Position numbers and translations under genes: made by a program. The notes under the pieces were generated by a model. That model made no database searches, was not told the origin of the DNA, and saw only the letters and a list, made by a program, of their open reading frames with translations. From assembly GCA_031308135.1 (NCBI GenBank), contig JAHLJT010008756.1, positions 108,342,453 through 108,406,452 of the forward strand: a stretch of 64,000 bases of DNA. Direction: 5' to 3'. Within the stretch, counting starts at the first letter, position 1. Each line of letters starts with the position of its first letter. Positions 46,505 through 58,959 of this stretch are shown in pieces. This DNA comes from Acheta domesticus. Its lineage: Eukaryota > Arthropoda > Insecta > Orthoptera > Gryllidae.

Positions 46505-46675
46505 ACCATTTTGGCGTCCAACATCCCGAGTTCCGACTTTCCAACGTCCGACATCCGACATCCGACGTTTGACATCCGACGTTCGACATTCGACGTTCGA
46601 CATCTGACCTTCGACATCCGATGTTCGATATCCTATGTACTACATCCGACGATCGACGATCGACGTCGGAAGCTC
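46505..46675 (+). repeat. CGACATT/CGACGTT minisatellite
   Basis: Irregular 8-11-base units (ccgacatccgacgtttgaca, gttcgacattcgacgttcga) repeat about fifteen times. Related text (cccaacgtccgacatcctga) also occurs at 45,885-45,945 inside the preceding element. Confidence 0.8.
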
Positions 46676-46689
46676 TACTCAGTGAGCTC

Positions 46690-47010
46690 CATTCTTCGAG
46701 GGGAAGGTCGCTTCCTCGCGCGACGCTCTTCGTTCGATTGAGCGCGCACAGTAGCAGGCGATGCGAAGCGGTGAGAGGGGGAGAAAGAGGCGGAGGTAAC
46801 GGCGACGCCGCGCGAGAAACGCCTGTATGTGGAGCCCACTGAGTGGAGGGAAATCCGACTCCTCCTGCAGCGATCGCCGCCGCGTCCTCCACTCGAGATG
46901 CGTATCAAGAGCGGACGCTCCCTACCAGGTGCTGCTCTTTGCTTACAGCGCAGGGATCTCAGGGAACGGGGGCGAGCAAGGAGATCACCGCTGGGATGGA
47001 ATGCAATGTA
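46690..47010. promoter_or_regulatory. CpG-rich patch
   Basis: High CpG density with several overlapping frames on both strands, none of which stands out. Possible promoter or first-exon region; not proven. Confidence 0.2.
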
Positions 47011-48960
47011 ATTACATATCGGGTGATGGGCAGATGGTAGACTTGGTGAATACGAATATTTCAGATTTTTCAGAAAGTGGAATTCCATACCTAAGAATTT
47101 AATGAATTAAACTGATTTCTTATGGATTTATATTATTTTTATTATTATTCTGTTTTTATCCCACTAAAAGGCTTATTTAGATTCTAGGGGAAATATCTCG
47201 AGTATTTCAGCTATAATTTCCCACTCACGTCAGAATCGAGGTTTAGTAGTGCTGTTCAAAAGATAGTTAAATTCAGAGGCCATAAACGTAATTTTCTTGT
47301 CGGGATGTGCGGATGGATGGATGTGTCAGCCATAACTCTGAAGCGTTGGAGCGGAAACTTCGTAAATATGTTAGGAATAAGATCTAGTTATATCGTTTCG
47401 GAGGCCATTAAGATATTTGAATTTTGTGGGTACTTAACATGTAGCCCCAGTGACATTTTCGAAATTTTCTGAAAAAATGGCTGAAATTTTATTCTTGAAA
47501 TGTTTTGCTCCAATAGAAAAGAGCGCGTTTATAAATGGGTCATTCCATGTCAAATCAGCCAAAATTTCCCGACTATCTTCCGATTGGACTGAAACTTAGT
47601 TTGACTGGACTGAAAATTGGTTTAGAATGACGACACAACACTGAATATTGTCTTTTTGGCATTAAATTTTACTACATTTTGAAAATTTTGTAATTTCATG
47701 TTCTGAGGTTTTGAGGGTATTGTAAAAAAGCTGGTAAAACACCTTAGAATTTGATTTTACTTTGCAACTTGCTTTGTATTTCTAATAAGTATATCCCACC
47801 TTAAAGGTATGATATGATAAACCTAATTTTAAGGACATTAAAAAGGCCGTATTTAGGCCAAAGTAAAGAATTAGAATTCTTTTTCATAATTCATTTTCTA
47901 AATACTCCATCTCGGATTTTCTTTTTTGTTGTCAAATTGAAGCGGAGACATTGAAGTTTATAGTAGTTAAAGAATCTCCATGATACATTGTTATTTACCA
48001 AAGTTATTACTAGTTAAATTTACATTACCATTTTTGCTTTTTATGGGCTTAGGAATACTATTCAATAGGCATGCATTCGTACAAATGTGAGAGCTCGTTC
48101 CTAATGTTGCTCGTTTTCAAACCATATACTCATGCAAGCAAAGCTCACCGACTAGTTGTATAATATACTATCAAACGCATATACTATTCTACTAGAAATG
48201 AGGCATGATATATATATTTTATAAATTCAGGAAGAAAATATGTCCATGAAATGCATATTTATGACGCATTTAACACAAGGGCACAGATGAATACAATGTG
48301 ATATTTACTTTCAGGGTTTTCGTTGCAATATTAACACTAAATATATAACAGTGCTAATCTCTCTGAATGTTATAATCAAAAAAGTCATGAAACTCGTATT
48401 TAAATTATTGCAAGATACTAATTCTCCTGTTTCCCACACTACATACGAAGAAGGTTAATTGCGCATTAATGTAAGATTGTGATCGTCTTATCAAGTTTCA
48501 AACGATTTAAACGTGAAGTGTCTTTGGATGAAAACATACCGTTGTGAAAATTGTAAATTCTTGAAATTTCTTAAAGTAAATATGCTGAAATTTCAATGAC
48601 TTAGATTAATGGTATTCAGAGAATATTCGAATACTTATTTAATCTTTCTTATTTTATTAGAATGATTTTGTTTTTATTTTAAATAATTAAATAACATAAA
48701 ATCTATTCCTAAATAATACTAGAATTATTCGTGTTAGAAACAAATTATAAAAACGTTTCAATTAAAGATTCAGATTCGGTTCAGCTAAGACGCTCACATT
48801 CGACCAATAACATCCGCCTGGGCGAGGTCGTCCAATGGTGGGTTAAGCAAAACATTATCCAACAGCTATTGAGTTCCTGGATCCAAAGCAGTGTATTATT
48901 CATACATCAATAGGACACGGCATGTAATAGCGAAAGCGCCCGCTACTTCCTGCACCTGTC
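47011..48960. other. AT-rich region without a recognisable gene
   Basis: A stretch at 47,220-47,620 (ggtcattccatgtcaaatca, aaaaaatggctgaaatttta) has the look of a dispersed repeat, but no second copy is in the window. Confidence 0.4.
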
Positions 48961-48964
48961 GAAT

Positions 48965-50290
48965 GAAATGCAACTTAACGCACAAAGGGTTAACGACTTG
49001 CAACTTCTTCCTGGGCATTCTAGTGCGAGAAACAGTCTGCTCCCGAGCTCTCCTTCAAGCTCTGCTGAGCGCCCTGCCCCGCCAAGTTCAACAGTCGACC
49101 GCGTTGCAACTCGATGCCGATGGCAGGCGGTGGTCGCGCCGGCAGCGGTCCCCGACAGCGGCAGATGCACCGAGGCAGCTGTTGGGCAGGCTGTAGCCAC
49201 GGAGACTTTTGAGGAAGGGGAAGCTGTAATGGCGGCGGAGGCGGCAGGGGGGAGCGGCTTGAGAAAATAGTGGATGTGATTATGAATGAAAAGGGAAAGG
49301 AGATGGTAGGAGGAAGGGAAAGAGGAGGAGGAAAATAATTATGAGGAAGAAGAGGTGGAAGGGACGAAAGACAGGGAGGAAGGGAGAGGAGAAGAGGAAG
49401 GTGGGGTGCAGACGGACGTGGAGGAGATGGAGAAGAAGGAAGAGGAAGAGAAGGAGGTGGAAGAGGCGGAAGAGGAAATGATGGAGGGCAACGGAGGTGA
49501 AGGAAAAGGTGGTGGACGAAGAGGAGGAGATGAAGGAAGATGTGGAGAAGAAAGTCGGGGAGAAAAAAGTGGAGAAAGAGTTGGAGAAGAAAGAGGTTGT
49601 GGAGAAGTAGGAACTGGACAATGAGGGCGAGGAGAAGAATAGAAAAGGGAGGCGAACGCGATGGACACGATACTATAGAGCACGCGAAGCGCTGGTTGGC
49701 GAGAAGGTGGGAAAAGCGGAGAACAAAAAGGAGATGAAGAAGATTTTAGAGAAGCAGATGACGATCGAGAAGATTACGTAGACAGGTGGAGTGAGTCTGG
49801 GTCAAGAAAGATGACGGGGGGAGAAAGAGGAAGGGGGTGGTGATGAGAAAGCAGAAAGTAGAAAGCAGGGAGGGCAGGATGGAGGTGGCAGATGGGTGTT
49901 GGATGAGGAAGGGTTGACGAATGCAGTTGCTATAGTTTCGGTCGCCAACGGTGATAGTAGATCACACGCATAGCGTAAGTAGTGGCGCGGGGAAGACCGC
50001 TTTATCGGTGGGGGTGGAGATGGAGAAGGCGCCGGAATGAAATTGCGAGGGTGGCGGTAGTAGAGGCGGAAAAGGCGGTGAAGAAGATGGAGAAGGCGGC
50101 GGCTGGCCTCTCGCCTGGGGTCTATGAACGGCGGCGCGAGAAAGGCGGCTGCGCCGGCGTCGATGCTTCGGAGCAAAGGCGTCCAGAGAAGTAGCTCGCG
50201 ACAGCGCCGCGCCGCGCCGCGCCGCGCCGCGCCGCGCCGCGCCGGGCGGTGAAGGCGGACTTGTCTCCACATTCCATTCACCTTCCAGAC
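48965..50290. repeat. Purine-rich and CpG-rich block with (GCCGC)n
   Basis: From 49,285 to about 50,100 the plus strand is mostly GAGGAA/GGAGAA/GGTGGA words. A (GCCGC)n run of about eight units lies at 50,204-50,244, the same pentamer class as at 39,386 but on the other strand. Frames on both strands (Glu/Gly/Arg or Ser/Pro/Phe-rich) look compositional. No gene is called. Confidence 0.6.
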
Positions 50291-52612
50291 GTCGTTAGGG
50301 TGTATTTTCATCAAATGTATGGCTGCCATTTCTCTCTGAAAATGTTTTTCTCCTATAATAGTACCATTCTAATCAATAAGTACTATTGTAAATAATTATT
50401 TTGTACTAATTTCTAATGCGCAGCATATTTCTTAAATAATTTATTTGTAATCCCACTACCGAAAACAGCTACTAATCATTTAATTTCATTCAATAAGTAG
50501 TTGGTACACTTAAGAAACAAACTGAACAAGCTTGGCACGAACATTACAAGCGTGTTTGCTCTCAATTTTTGCTTTCTATGCTCTCTGGGACGATAGGTGG
50601 CTCTAAACACTAAGTGAAGCTTTTGACTTTTTTTCGGTAGTAAAACAATGTTCATTCCTAGCGGGTTTCACAACGAACGTCATCATGTAAATATAATTAA
50701 AATTTGTTTAAAAGAATTGGTCGCCCCGACACAGGTGACAATTCTGTAATATATTAATAAAAGTCCTGCATTTAAAGGAAACGCTACAAACTTGGAAATG
50801 CAATCCCTTGCAAATATGGAAATACTTACTTCCAAATCATTACTAATCTAAATATTAAAATTGCTTGTTACAGAACGAAATAGTAGATCAGACACAGACG
50901 GAATTGAGAGGTACTAATGCAATAGAATTTAGAGCAGTATTTGGACTCAATTATTATATAGGATATTCAAATCAAATCAGAATGTTTTGAAACAATGTTC
51001 ATTATGGATTGGATTGGAACAGACATTTTCGCGTCGTGTTTTTCCAAGAACGAGAACTTGTGTTTTACTGTATTACTTTGTGTTTTCATGATACCGCGGA
51101 AAAATGAAAAGAAATCCAAGTGCATCCGATCACTTATTTTCCAAAGAATGGTGGATAATTCACACTTCTGCTATAATAAATGTTTCATATGACTTTTTTT
51201 TGAAATTAAAGTAGGTTTACCGTTTATTGTTGATTCGAGTTTACATGCCACAAAACAGAGAAATTTTGACAGATTTTGTGATTTTGTCAGATGCCAACAC
51301 TAAATATCTTTCGAATTCGTTCAAATATGCTGGAGAAGATAGTGATGGAATAGTGCCACCAGCAGAAGATTCGAAAATGCTAAAACAACTCGGTGGATGC
51401 TCGACCAGCGACTCCCATTTAACGTAACAATAGAAATGCCACCGCCGACAATTCCTTCAGCTTCTTGGAGTTAGTACCCCAGTTCAAAGAACGAAAACTC
51501 ACTAGGGTGAAATAATGCGAATTGTTATATTTACTTCTCATCTGTATTTATTGTGAATTAATTAAAAATTCAAGTAGCAATTCTGAATTCGTATTTTGCA
51601 AAAAAGCGCTAATTATAAGTAAACTGTTCTAAAGGCGAACAATTATTTAAATTGACGTTGCATTTTTTAACTCTATACATAACGTTTGCCGATTCTTCAA
51701 GAAAAGAATACGTGTATTACTTACAGGAAGAAGTGCGCGCATTCATGAGTCCGGAACTCACCTGCAAGGGAAAAGAGTCAGAGCATGTAAAATAAATATG
51801 AATAATAAGCATACATTGCACTATTATCTCCCCTCTACTTGCATATCTAGACATTTTTATTCATTTCGTATAATACGTTCATATGATACATGCTCAGTTG
51901 TATGATGTGATATTTGCTTAATGAATTAATCTAATCTGTGAAAAGAAACAGACATCCACAACTTGTTCTCTCTCTTATACAGAGTTTTCTTGTATGGAAT
52001 TTTCAAAACTAAAAAAATCTTTACAGCATATCTTTATCTATTAGCATGGCCTGGATGGAATAAGTGTCAAAATGAAAAAGAAGTAAACTCACCAGAGTGT
52101 AAACAAAATAAAGGAAGTGGCCAAATTATTAAAAAAGAAAATAGAAAAAGATCAAATACGAGATGAGTAAAAAAATCATTTTACAAAAAGAAGCCCTAGT
52201 GGTGCTATAAAAGAGCACATATTTCTTTCCGCAAGAGAATAACTTATAGTCGAAAATCAAGAGTCAGGAAAAGTGAGACCTCTCTATTCTTTTAAAGGTT
52301 CTTTGTTCTATGCCTGAAAAGAATTGAAGAAATAATTTGGAACGGTTTCTGACAAAGTGCTTCTTTAATATACATTGCATCAACTTCAAGCATAAATTAC
52401 GCGAAAATGCGTAGCTTTTTCAAAAATGAGACTTGATATTCAAGAGCTGATTTTAGAACAAATGTTGTTAAAAAAGTTAATAACTTTATCTCCTATTTTG
52501 TAAAAACAACAATTATTATGTGCACTTGAGTCATGTAATTAAAAAAATACATTTTTCAAAAAACTATTCATACTTTATTTTCAAATTGTTTCCTCGGATT
52601 GTTTCCTCGGGA
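50291..52612. other. AT-rich region without a recognisable gene
   Basis: Short frames only. A direct duplication ttgtttcctcgg occurs at the right edge just before a (GA)n run at 52,613-52,626. Confidence 0.4.
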
Positions 52613-52626
52613 GACAGAGAGAGAGA

Positions 52627-53626
52627 NNNNNNNNNNNNNNNNNNNNNNNNNNNNNNNNNNNNNNNNNNNNNNNNNNNNNNNNNNNNNNNNNNNNNNNNNN
52701 NNNNNNNNNNNNNNNNNNNNNNNNNNNNNNNNNNNNNNNNNNNNNNNNNNNNNNNNNNNNNNNNNNNNNNNNNNNNNNNNNNNNNNNNNNNNNNNNNNNN
52801 NNNNNNNNNNNNNNNNNNNNNNNNNNNNNNNNNNNNNNNNNNNNNNNNNNNNNNNNNNNNNNNNNNNNNNNNNNNNNNNNNNNNNNNNNNNNNNNNNNNN
52901 NNNNNNNNNNNNNNNNNNNNNNNNNNNNNNNNNNNNNNNNNNNNNNNNNNNNNNNNNNNNNNNNNNNNNNNNNNNNNNNNNNNNNNNNNNNNNNNNNNNN
53001 NNNNNNNNNNNNNNNNNNNNNNNNNNNNNNNNNNNNNNNNNNNNNNNNNNNNNNNNNNNNNNNNNNNNNNNNNNNNNNNNNNNNNNNNNNNNNNNNNNNN
53101 NNNNNNNNNNNNNNNNNNNNNNNNNNNNNNNNNNNNNNNNNNNNNNNNNNNNNNNNNNNNNNNNNNNNNNNNNNNNNNNNNNNNNNNNNNNNNNNNNNNN
53201 NNNNNNNNNNNNNNNNNNNNNNNNNNNNNNNNNNNNNNNNNNNNNNNNNNNNNNNNNNNNNNNNNNNNNNNNNNNNNNNNNNNNNNNNNNNNNNNNNNNN
53301 NNNNNNNNNNNNNNNNNNNNNNNNNNNNNNNNNNNNNNNNNNNNNNNNNNNNNNNNNNNNNNNNNNNNNNNNNNNNNNNNNNNNNNNNNNNNNNNNNNNN
53401 NNNNNNNNNNNNNNNNNNNNNNNNNNNNNNNNNNNNNNNNNNNNNNNNNNNNNNNNNNNNNNNNNNNNNNNNNNNNNNNNNNNNNNNNNNNNNNNNNNNN
53501 NNNNNNNNNNNNNNNNNNNNNNNNNNNNNNNNNNNNNNNNNNNNNNNNNNNNNNNNNNNNNNNNNNNNNNNNNNNNNNNNNNNNNNNNNNNNNNNNNNNN
53601 NNNNNNNNNNNNNNNNNNNNNNNNNN
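52627..53626. other. Assembly gap of exactly 1000 N
   Basis: A run of 1000 unknown bases, preceded by a GA microsatellite. The round length suggests a fixed placeholder, not a measured distance. Continuity across it is unproven. Confidence 0.99.
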
Positions 53627-54725
53627 TGAGTCATATTTTTAAAATATTTCTAAAATACTTTACGCAAATAAATTATCCAACACAATATCAGGTTCTATAT
53701 CAGAGTTTGATGATAAATTTAATCCGTTAATGATGTTGGGAACACTTCAACTCAATCATTTAACCTTTTAAAATATAATACAATATATTCCTCTTAGAAA
53801 TATCTCTCTGATGTTAATTTTGAAAACATGAAAATATTTTTGTTAGTTTAAAAACATACATCACTCTTTGTGTAAAATGTAGAAAATAGTACACAACACG
53901 CAATCTATTACATCCCCAATTTTTTCTGTACGTTTCTTTCTGTAGTTATCACCAAAATCAAACAGGTACAAAGAGACCTCTGAATAATTGAATAATATTT
54001 GTAAACGTTTTGGTTATTTCCCTCTGAAACTGCCATTTCCAAAGAATACACAATACCATCCGTTAATTGGATCATGAAAAAAATGTCGTTCTGGGGTTTT
54101 TTATACCAGATCCAGTATAATGAAATGAGAAAAGACTTTAGGGGAATTATACAATATATCGAGAGAGAAAAAATATACTGTGTCGTTTTTGATGAGTGCG
54201 ACATAATTTTAAGCTTTGAACTGTAATATAAACAAAACTGCGATAATTTAATATTATATTGCAGAACTCAATGTGTAAAGCAAAAGAGGTTTTAAGTATC
54301 TAAATAAAACAAATTCAAATTCTATTCTATATTCCAGTAAAGAATTCGCTTACATTTCTGTAAGACTAAAGTATAAAAAAATATGTATAAAAATTATACA
54401 TTTATCTTAAAAATGTTAAATATTAATGATGCACCAAGTATGTACTTGTATTTTTAAGTAAACTAGTGGTATTAATAGAGCACGTACGTTCTCGCTCGTA
54501 TTTTCAAATAAAATTACGCGAAATGTACTCATATTTTCGAAGGAGTGTTTTCAACGAACATGAGAGTCTCGGCCTAGCAGTGGTAGCGTACGCACGTCCC
54601 GCTGCGCGGCAGCGCTTACCTTCGCCTCAGTGGTGGCAAATCAAGATAAGCGTTAGGTGGTGACCGTCGGATACGGAGCCCGTAACGGGCTAAGTTAATT
54701 TAAAACATTGTTTTTTTGTGACTTT
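53627..54725. other. Region without a recognisable gene
   Basis: AT-rich. A GC-richer piece at 54,560-54,690 (ctcggcctagcagtggtagc) has an A-box-like phrase but no matching B-box was found. Confidence 0.4.
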
Positions 54726-54807
54726 CTTGCAGCCAAGTCAAGGGCCAGTTTATTGTGAATGTCAGTGAACTCAGGCCCCTTAACGGGGCAACTTATAAGA
54801 AGTGCCA

Positions 54808-55960
54808 TGGAAATTTTAAAGCAAGCGGAAAGTGAATGTGATCATGTGATCTCTCAGCCAGATATTAACATTATAGCTCATCTACAACAACTTCAACAAT
54901 AGCAGCAGATGTATCAACAGCAACTTCATAGTTGCAAACACAGATGCAACTTGCGCAACAAGGACAAACTCATCTGCAGCTAATGGAAGTGCCTCAACAG
55001 CATCATGGCCAGCCTCCGTTAATATCTCAACCAGGGCGAATAGTTACAGCACAAGGAGAACAACAAAGTGGCGTATGTACTCCTGGTTCTACTAACCCGC
55101 AAAATCACAAGTAAGTGACGTTAACGCCGATAGCAGATCGGACAGTAAGAAGCGCAAATTCTCTCAGCGTAGTGTAGTAAGCATAGTGAAGAGTGTAGTG
55201 AAATTAGGTATAATATTCCAGTCTCATGTAGATACAAGGTGACTGAAAATACTGAAAGTGATTCCATGGTGCACAGTCAGTTAGAACCAGTGCAAGTGAA
55301 AATTCCTCCCATATACGTTCACGAAGTAGATGATTATAATAAGTTATTATCAGACTTAAAAAATATAGCCCAAGCCGAATTTACTACTACACCTAACAAC
55401 AATTCAGTGAAAATAATGCTCACTTCTATTGAAGACTATGTAGTTTTAGAAAATTTTGTGATGAACAAAACATCCACTACTACTCGTTTAGAGATCCTAC
55501 TCAAAAGCCCCTATCAATGATAATGAAGGACATGCCTACAAGCTACTCAGAAAAAGACATTAAAGATGAACTTATTCGGTTGAATCTACCAGTTTTAAAA
55601 GTTTGTAGACTTTATAATAAGGAAATATCAGTATGTGCAGTTCCAGCCCATTCCAGTATGTGCAGTAGATCTAGAAAACAACAACGAAGCTCGAAAGATA
55701 TATTCTTTAAACAGATTTATTCATAGAATAATCAAAGTGCAACAAAGGTTAAATTCCAGAGTAATAATGTGTAAAAATCTCAGGGATATGGTCATTCATA
55801 AGCAAACTGTGGATATCATCCCAGGTGCGTTAAATGAAATGCGTGGGAAACCATCATTATTCGGAATGTAAAAAGTCTAAAGACGCCGCACCACCGTGTG
55901 CTGTCATGATTTTCACGCAACTAATTATAGAGGTTGTAGCTATTATAAAAAATACATTCT
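54808..55960 (+). pseudogene. Jockey-like ORF1 (nucleic-acid-binding, Gag-like), broken
   Basis: The sequence starts at about 54,808 (MEILKQAESECDHVISQPDI) and soon meets an in-frame TAG in a Gln-rich tract (LQQLQQ-stop-QQMYQQQ). At 55,239 the conserved part begins: KIPPIYVHEVDDYNKLLSDL (55,299 onward), then MKDMPTSYSEKDIKDELIRL in a second frame, and VCAVDLENNNEARKIYSLNR in a third. It ends with zinc-knuckle remnants CVGNHHYSECKKSKDA (about 55,836) and ATNYRGCSYYKK. This order matches the ORF1 of Jockey relatives, which coats element RNA. At least four frame changes are visible. The C-terminal cysteine pattern is partly lost to a frameshift near 55,880. Confidence 0.8.
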
Positions 55961-56235
55961 GTCTTTTATTAAAACTTCCCCAAAACCAAATGACAGTAAA
56001 TCAAAGAACCAATGTACTTCACCACCCACAATTTCTCCAAACCCGCCACCACAATCCAATAAACATTTCCCACCCTTCCTTGCACGGCAGCCCAGTTAAA
56101 GCAGCCAAACAATATTTCCTGCCCAACCTACTAACTGGTCAGATATTATACCAACAATTGTGTCAAAAGTTGTATCAGCAATTGTTCCACAAATCCAAAA
56201 TATAGTAGAGACAATAGTTTTCATCAGTAATAACT

Positions 56236-57095
56236 AATGGCAACTATTCAAGAGGTAAATAAGATACTAAACAGGAACGCCAACGGTCTAAAAAGACAGG
56301 AAAATAGTTTCCGATATTTCCTGAAACATCACCGTATTAATATTGCCTGTGTCACGGAATCCATTTAATTCCGGGAGAAAGTTTCAATATTCCGGGTTTC
56401 ATCACGTATCGTAATGACAGAGAAACGTCACATATAGCGGCAGGCAGTGTAGCTATGTTTATATCGAAGAACGTTAAACACGCACAAGTTCCGACACTTA
56501 CGACAAGAAACCTGGAATCTGTTGGTGTGCGAATTGAAATCAATGGCAAACTTTAACTATTATAACAGGATATAAGCCCCCTAACAGAACCTTTCCGGAA
56601 AACTCATACAGAAGTATATTCAGTGATAACAATCCGACACTATTTCTAGGTGACTTCAATTGTAAAAATATACCTTGGGGATGTAACTCGACATCGTGGC
56701 AAGGACAGAAGCTATCAGATTTTGCAACTGCATATGACATCAACATACTAGCCTCCAAATGAACCAACAAGATATGCGTCCAATCCAAGCATCATCCAAG
56801 ATGTCTTAGATATTGTACTTACCAAAAATGTTAATTTTCCCTTTCATCGAAAAGTTTTATCAGAACTCGACTCTGACCACTTCCCGATACTCATATCGTT
56901 ATCGGCACAAATCAGTAGAATCCAGCTCGACACAGCAGTAAAAGGAATTGTAAATTGGAATAAGTATACTAATCTAATGCTATCCTATTACTCATATCCA
57001 AAAAGTATCAGTACTATGCACGACATCGACAATGAGTTGATAAATTGTCTAAAGCAACTATTGATGCCGACCTCGTCGTTCGCTAAATGCTAAAC
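56236..57095 (+). pseudogene. Jockey-like ORF2 endonuclease domain, broken
   Basis: In shifting frames the domain reads LNRNANGLKRQENSFRYFLK and INIACVTES (the N.NGL and ET motifs), GSVAMFISKNVKHAQVPTLT, TLFLGDFNCKNIPWGCNS (the GDFN motif), TRYASNPS.IQDVLDIVL and LDSDHFPILIS (the SDH motif). These are the catalytic landmarks of apurinic-type non-LTR endonucleases, which nick target DNA. Stops and frame changes occur at about 56,365, 56,555 and 56,760. The domain is followed by NWNKYTNLMLSYYSYPKS, the start of the linker to the reverse transcriptase. Confidence 0.8.
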
Positions 57096-57284
57096 CGCTT
57101 CCAGATAACATAACAGAAATTTAATTAAATCAAATAATAATATGAGACGCTTCTAGCAAATTACTCGAAGACCGGACATCAAAGCGAAAGTAAATAAGTT
57201 AATAAGACTGGTGAAAAACAAACTTGATAAACTATTTTGGCTACGATATCAAAAACAACATTTTTGGCTACGATATCACCACAG

Positions 57285-57826
57285 ACGGTGACTCCAAATA
57301 GCGCTGTACGCAGACGACGTCGCCTTCTTCGCAACGCACAACGACATTGCCGTAGCCAAGGACTGTATTCAAAACACACTAAACGAGTATGTCAACTGGA
57401 CACAAAAATGGAGAATCAAAATAAACCCGTTAAAATGCCAAACAAAAATCTTCACGGTACGCCGCCCCAAAAATCCTGCTGAATTAAATCTTCACAATAC
57501 ATATATTCTGTGGACCTCCTCACCGATAAAATATTTAGGAGGGTTGCTTGACAAAAGATTAACTTGGAAACCCCATATAAATGCAATAGCCAACAAAGTA
57601 TCTGCAAAAATATCAAACTCTTCCCTCTAATCAAAGCGCGTTCTTCATTGAAAGTCGAATGCCGATTTAAATCCATAATTCTAACAACTATGACTTATGC
57701 TTGTCCAGTTTGGGGATGTGCTGCGACTAGCAATCTCCAAAAATTATCAGCCATTCAGAATATATTTCTAAGAACTATATTTCTAAGAAACACTCAGATT
57801 CGCAGAGAATTAAAAGTGCCTTCATT
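57285..57826 (+). pseudogene. Jockey-like ORF2 reverse transcriptase, C-terminal fragment
   Basis: The fragment reads LYADDVAFFATHNDIAVAKD (motif C), YVNWTQKWRIKINPLKCQTK, SPIKYLGGLLDKRLTWKPHI, then in another frame KARSSLKVECRFKSIILTTM, TYACPVWGCAATSNLQKLSA and RRELKVPSF. The fingers and most of the palm (about 1.3 kb in relatives) are missing between 57,095 and 57,285. A direct repeat, attttggctacgatatca-like, at 57,233-57,250 and 57,259-57,276 sits at the likely deletion join. The thumb tail continues at 63,144 beyond the I-clade insertion. Confidence 0.85.
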
Positions 57827-57884
57827 TTTTTTAATTTTTTTTTATTTTATGTCGCATCAACTGCTGAGGTTATTAGCGACAGAC

Positions 57885-58000
57885 ATATTAACAACATATA
57901 CATATACATTTTTATATATACATATACAAATACATTTTTACATATAGATATACATTTTTTACATAACATATACATATACATTTTTAATAATTTATACATT
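57885..58000 (-). repeat. (ATACATTT)-type repeat in the I-clade 3' UTR
   Basis: Repeats of catatacatatacattttta-like text occur between the terminal stem-loop and the end of ORF2. Confidence 0.75.
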
Positions 58001-58063
58001 TTAAATTTCTTTGTACAACTAATGGCCTTCAAAAAATTAACAAATCGACTGCATTTTTCTTTG

Positions 58064-58917
58064 TCATTTAGAACTATTTTTCATATCATTATTTACAGCA
58101 TGTCTCACCCGGTCGTCCTCAAACCTGGGGCACAAAAATAAATGGTTAATACACATTGAAACATTACACACATTACACATGACAGTCAAATTCCCGGTGA
58201 TCAAGTTGGCATGAGTGAGCTTAGTATGACCTATTCTGCATCTAGATAACACAATCTGGTCAGCTCTATAGAAGGATGTGGCCGGATTGTTTAAATCATA
58301 TTCACAGACACTTCTTAGTTTACAGCGAGCATTATTATTCCATTCTTGCCTGTCCAGTTCTTGTAGATTTCTCTTTATATGGGCGTGATAGTCTTCTGGT
58401 ATTACGGGAAGGTTACTTCTTTCATCAAGTTGTGATGCCTCTTTTGCGGATCTGTCTGCCAGCTCATTTTCACTGATACCCACATGAGCCGGAATCCATC
58501 CAAAAAACTATGTCTTTTCCTTTAATGTGGGAATTTCTTAACATGTTAATGATGTCTAACGCTAGCAGATGTCCTGAATAAAACGCATTTCCAATAGTTG
58601 ATAGAGCCAATTTGGAGTCTGTTACTATCAGATATTTATGGTCACCGTCTTCAAGAATGTAGTCTAATGCTGTGATGATGGCGTATAACTCGCCTGGACA
58701 AAACGGAGTACTTGTCGGGCAGTTTGCTTGATATTACTCTTGTTGGTGTTACAGCGGCACATCCCACCAAGTTGCTGCTCTTCGAGCCATCTGTGTATAC
58801 TTTGTTGTAGTTCTTATATTTGGCGATTTCTTCTCCTATTCTGGCTCTTATCTCTTTATTGTGAGTATTTGTCGTCTTAGAATTGTTTGTCAGTTCCACA
58901 GCTTTAATGTCCTGCAT
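58064..58917 (-). pseudogene. I-clade ORF2 RNase H and C-terminal Cys/His region, broken
   Basis: The minus strand encodes YTDGSKSSNLVG (catalytic Asp, about 58,800-58,765), ELYAI (Glu, about 58,685), KYLIVTDSKLALS (Asp, about 58,635-58,600) and HVGISENELADRSAKEAS (His/Asp motif, about 58,490-58,435). It then encodes CRIGHTKLTHANLITG and CNVCNVSMCINHLFLCPRF, a Cys/His cluster typical of I-group C-termini. RNase H removes template RNA during element copying. All four acidic or His motifs are still readable, but in at least two frames, with breaks at about 58,730 and 58,500. Confidence 0.85.
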
Positions 58918-58959
58918 AGTCCATGGTGCATAGTCAGTAACACTGATAGGTTTAAGAGG

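Larger units (their letters stand above)
54730..57826 (+). mobile_element. Decayed Jockey-like retrotransposon, 5' part
   Basis: The plus-strand order is Gln-rich leader, ORF1 with zinc-knuckle region, endonuclease, then only the end of the reverse transcriptase. It is interrupted at 57,826 by the I-clade element and resumes at 63,144. Many frameshifts and stops make it non-functional. The start is approximate. Confidence 0.8.

Noticed and set aside
46505..46675. Possible CRISPR-like array
   Set aside because: Units are 8-11 bases with no unique spacers and the DNA is animal; it is a minisatellite.
49280..50329. Ser/Pro/Phe-rich reverse frames up to 175 codons
   Set aside because: Composition artefact of purine-rich plus strand; the His/Pro/Arg content follows from (GAGGAA) and (GCCGC) repeats.
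52520..53642. Open frames of 347-369 codons
   Set aside because: They consist almost entirely of the N run.
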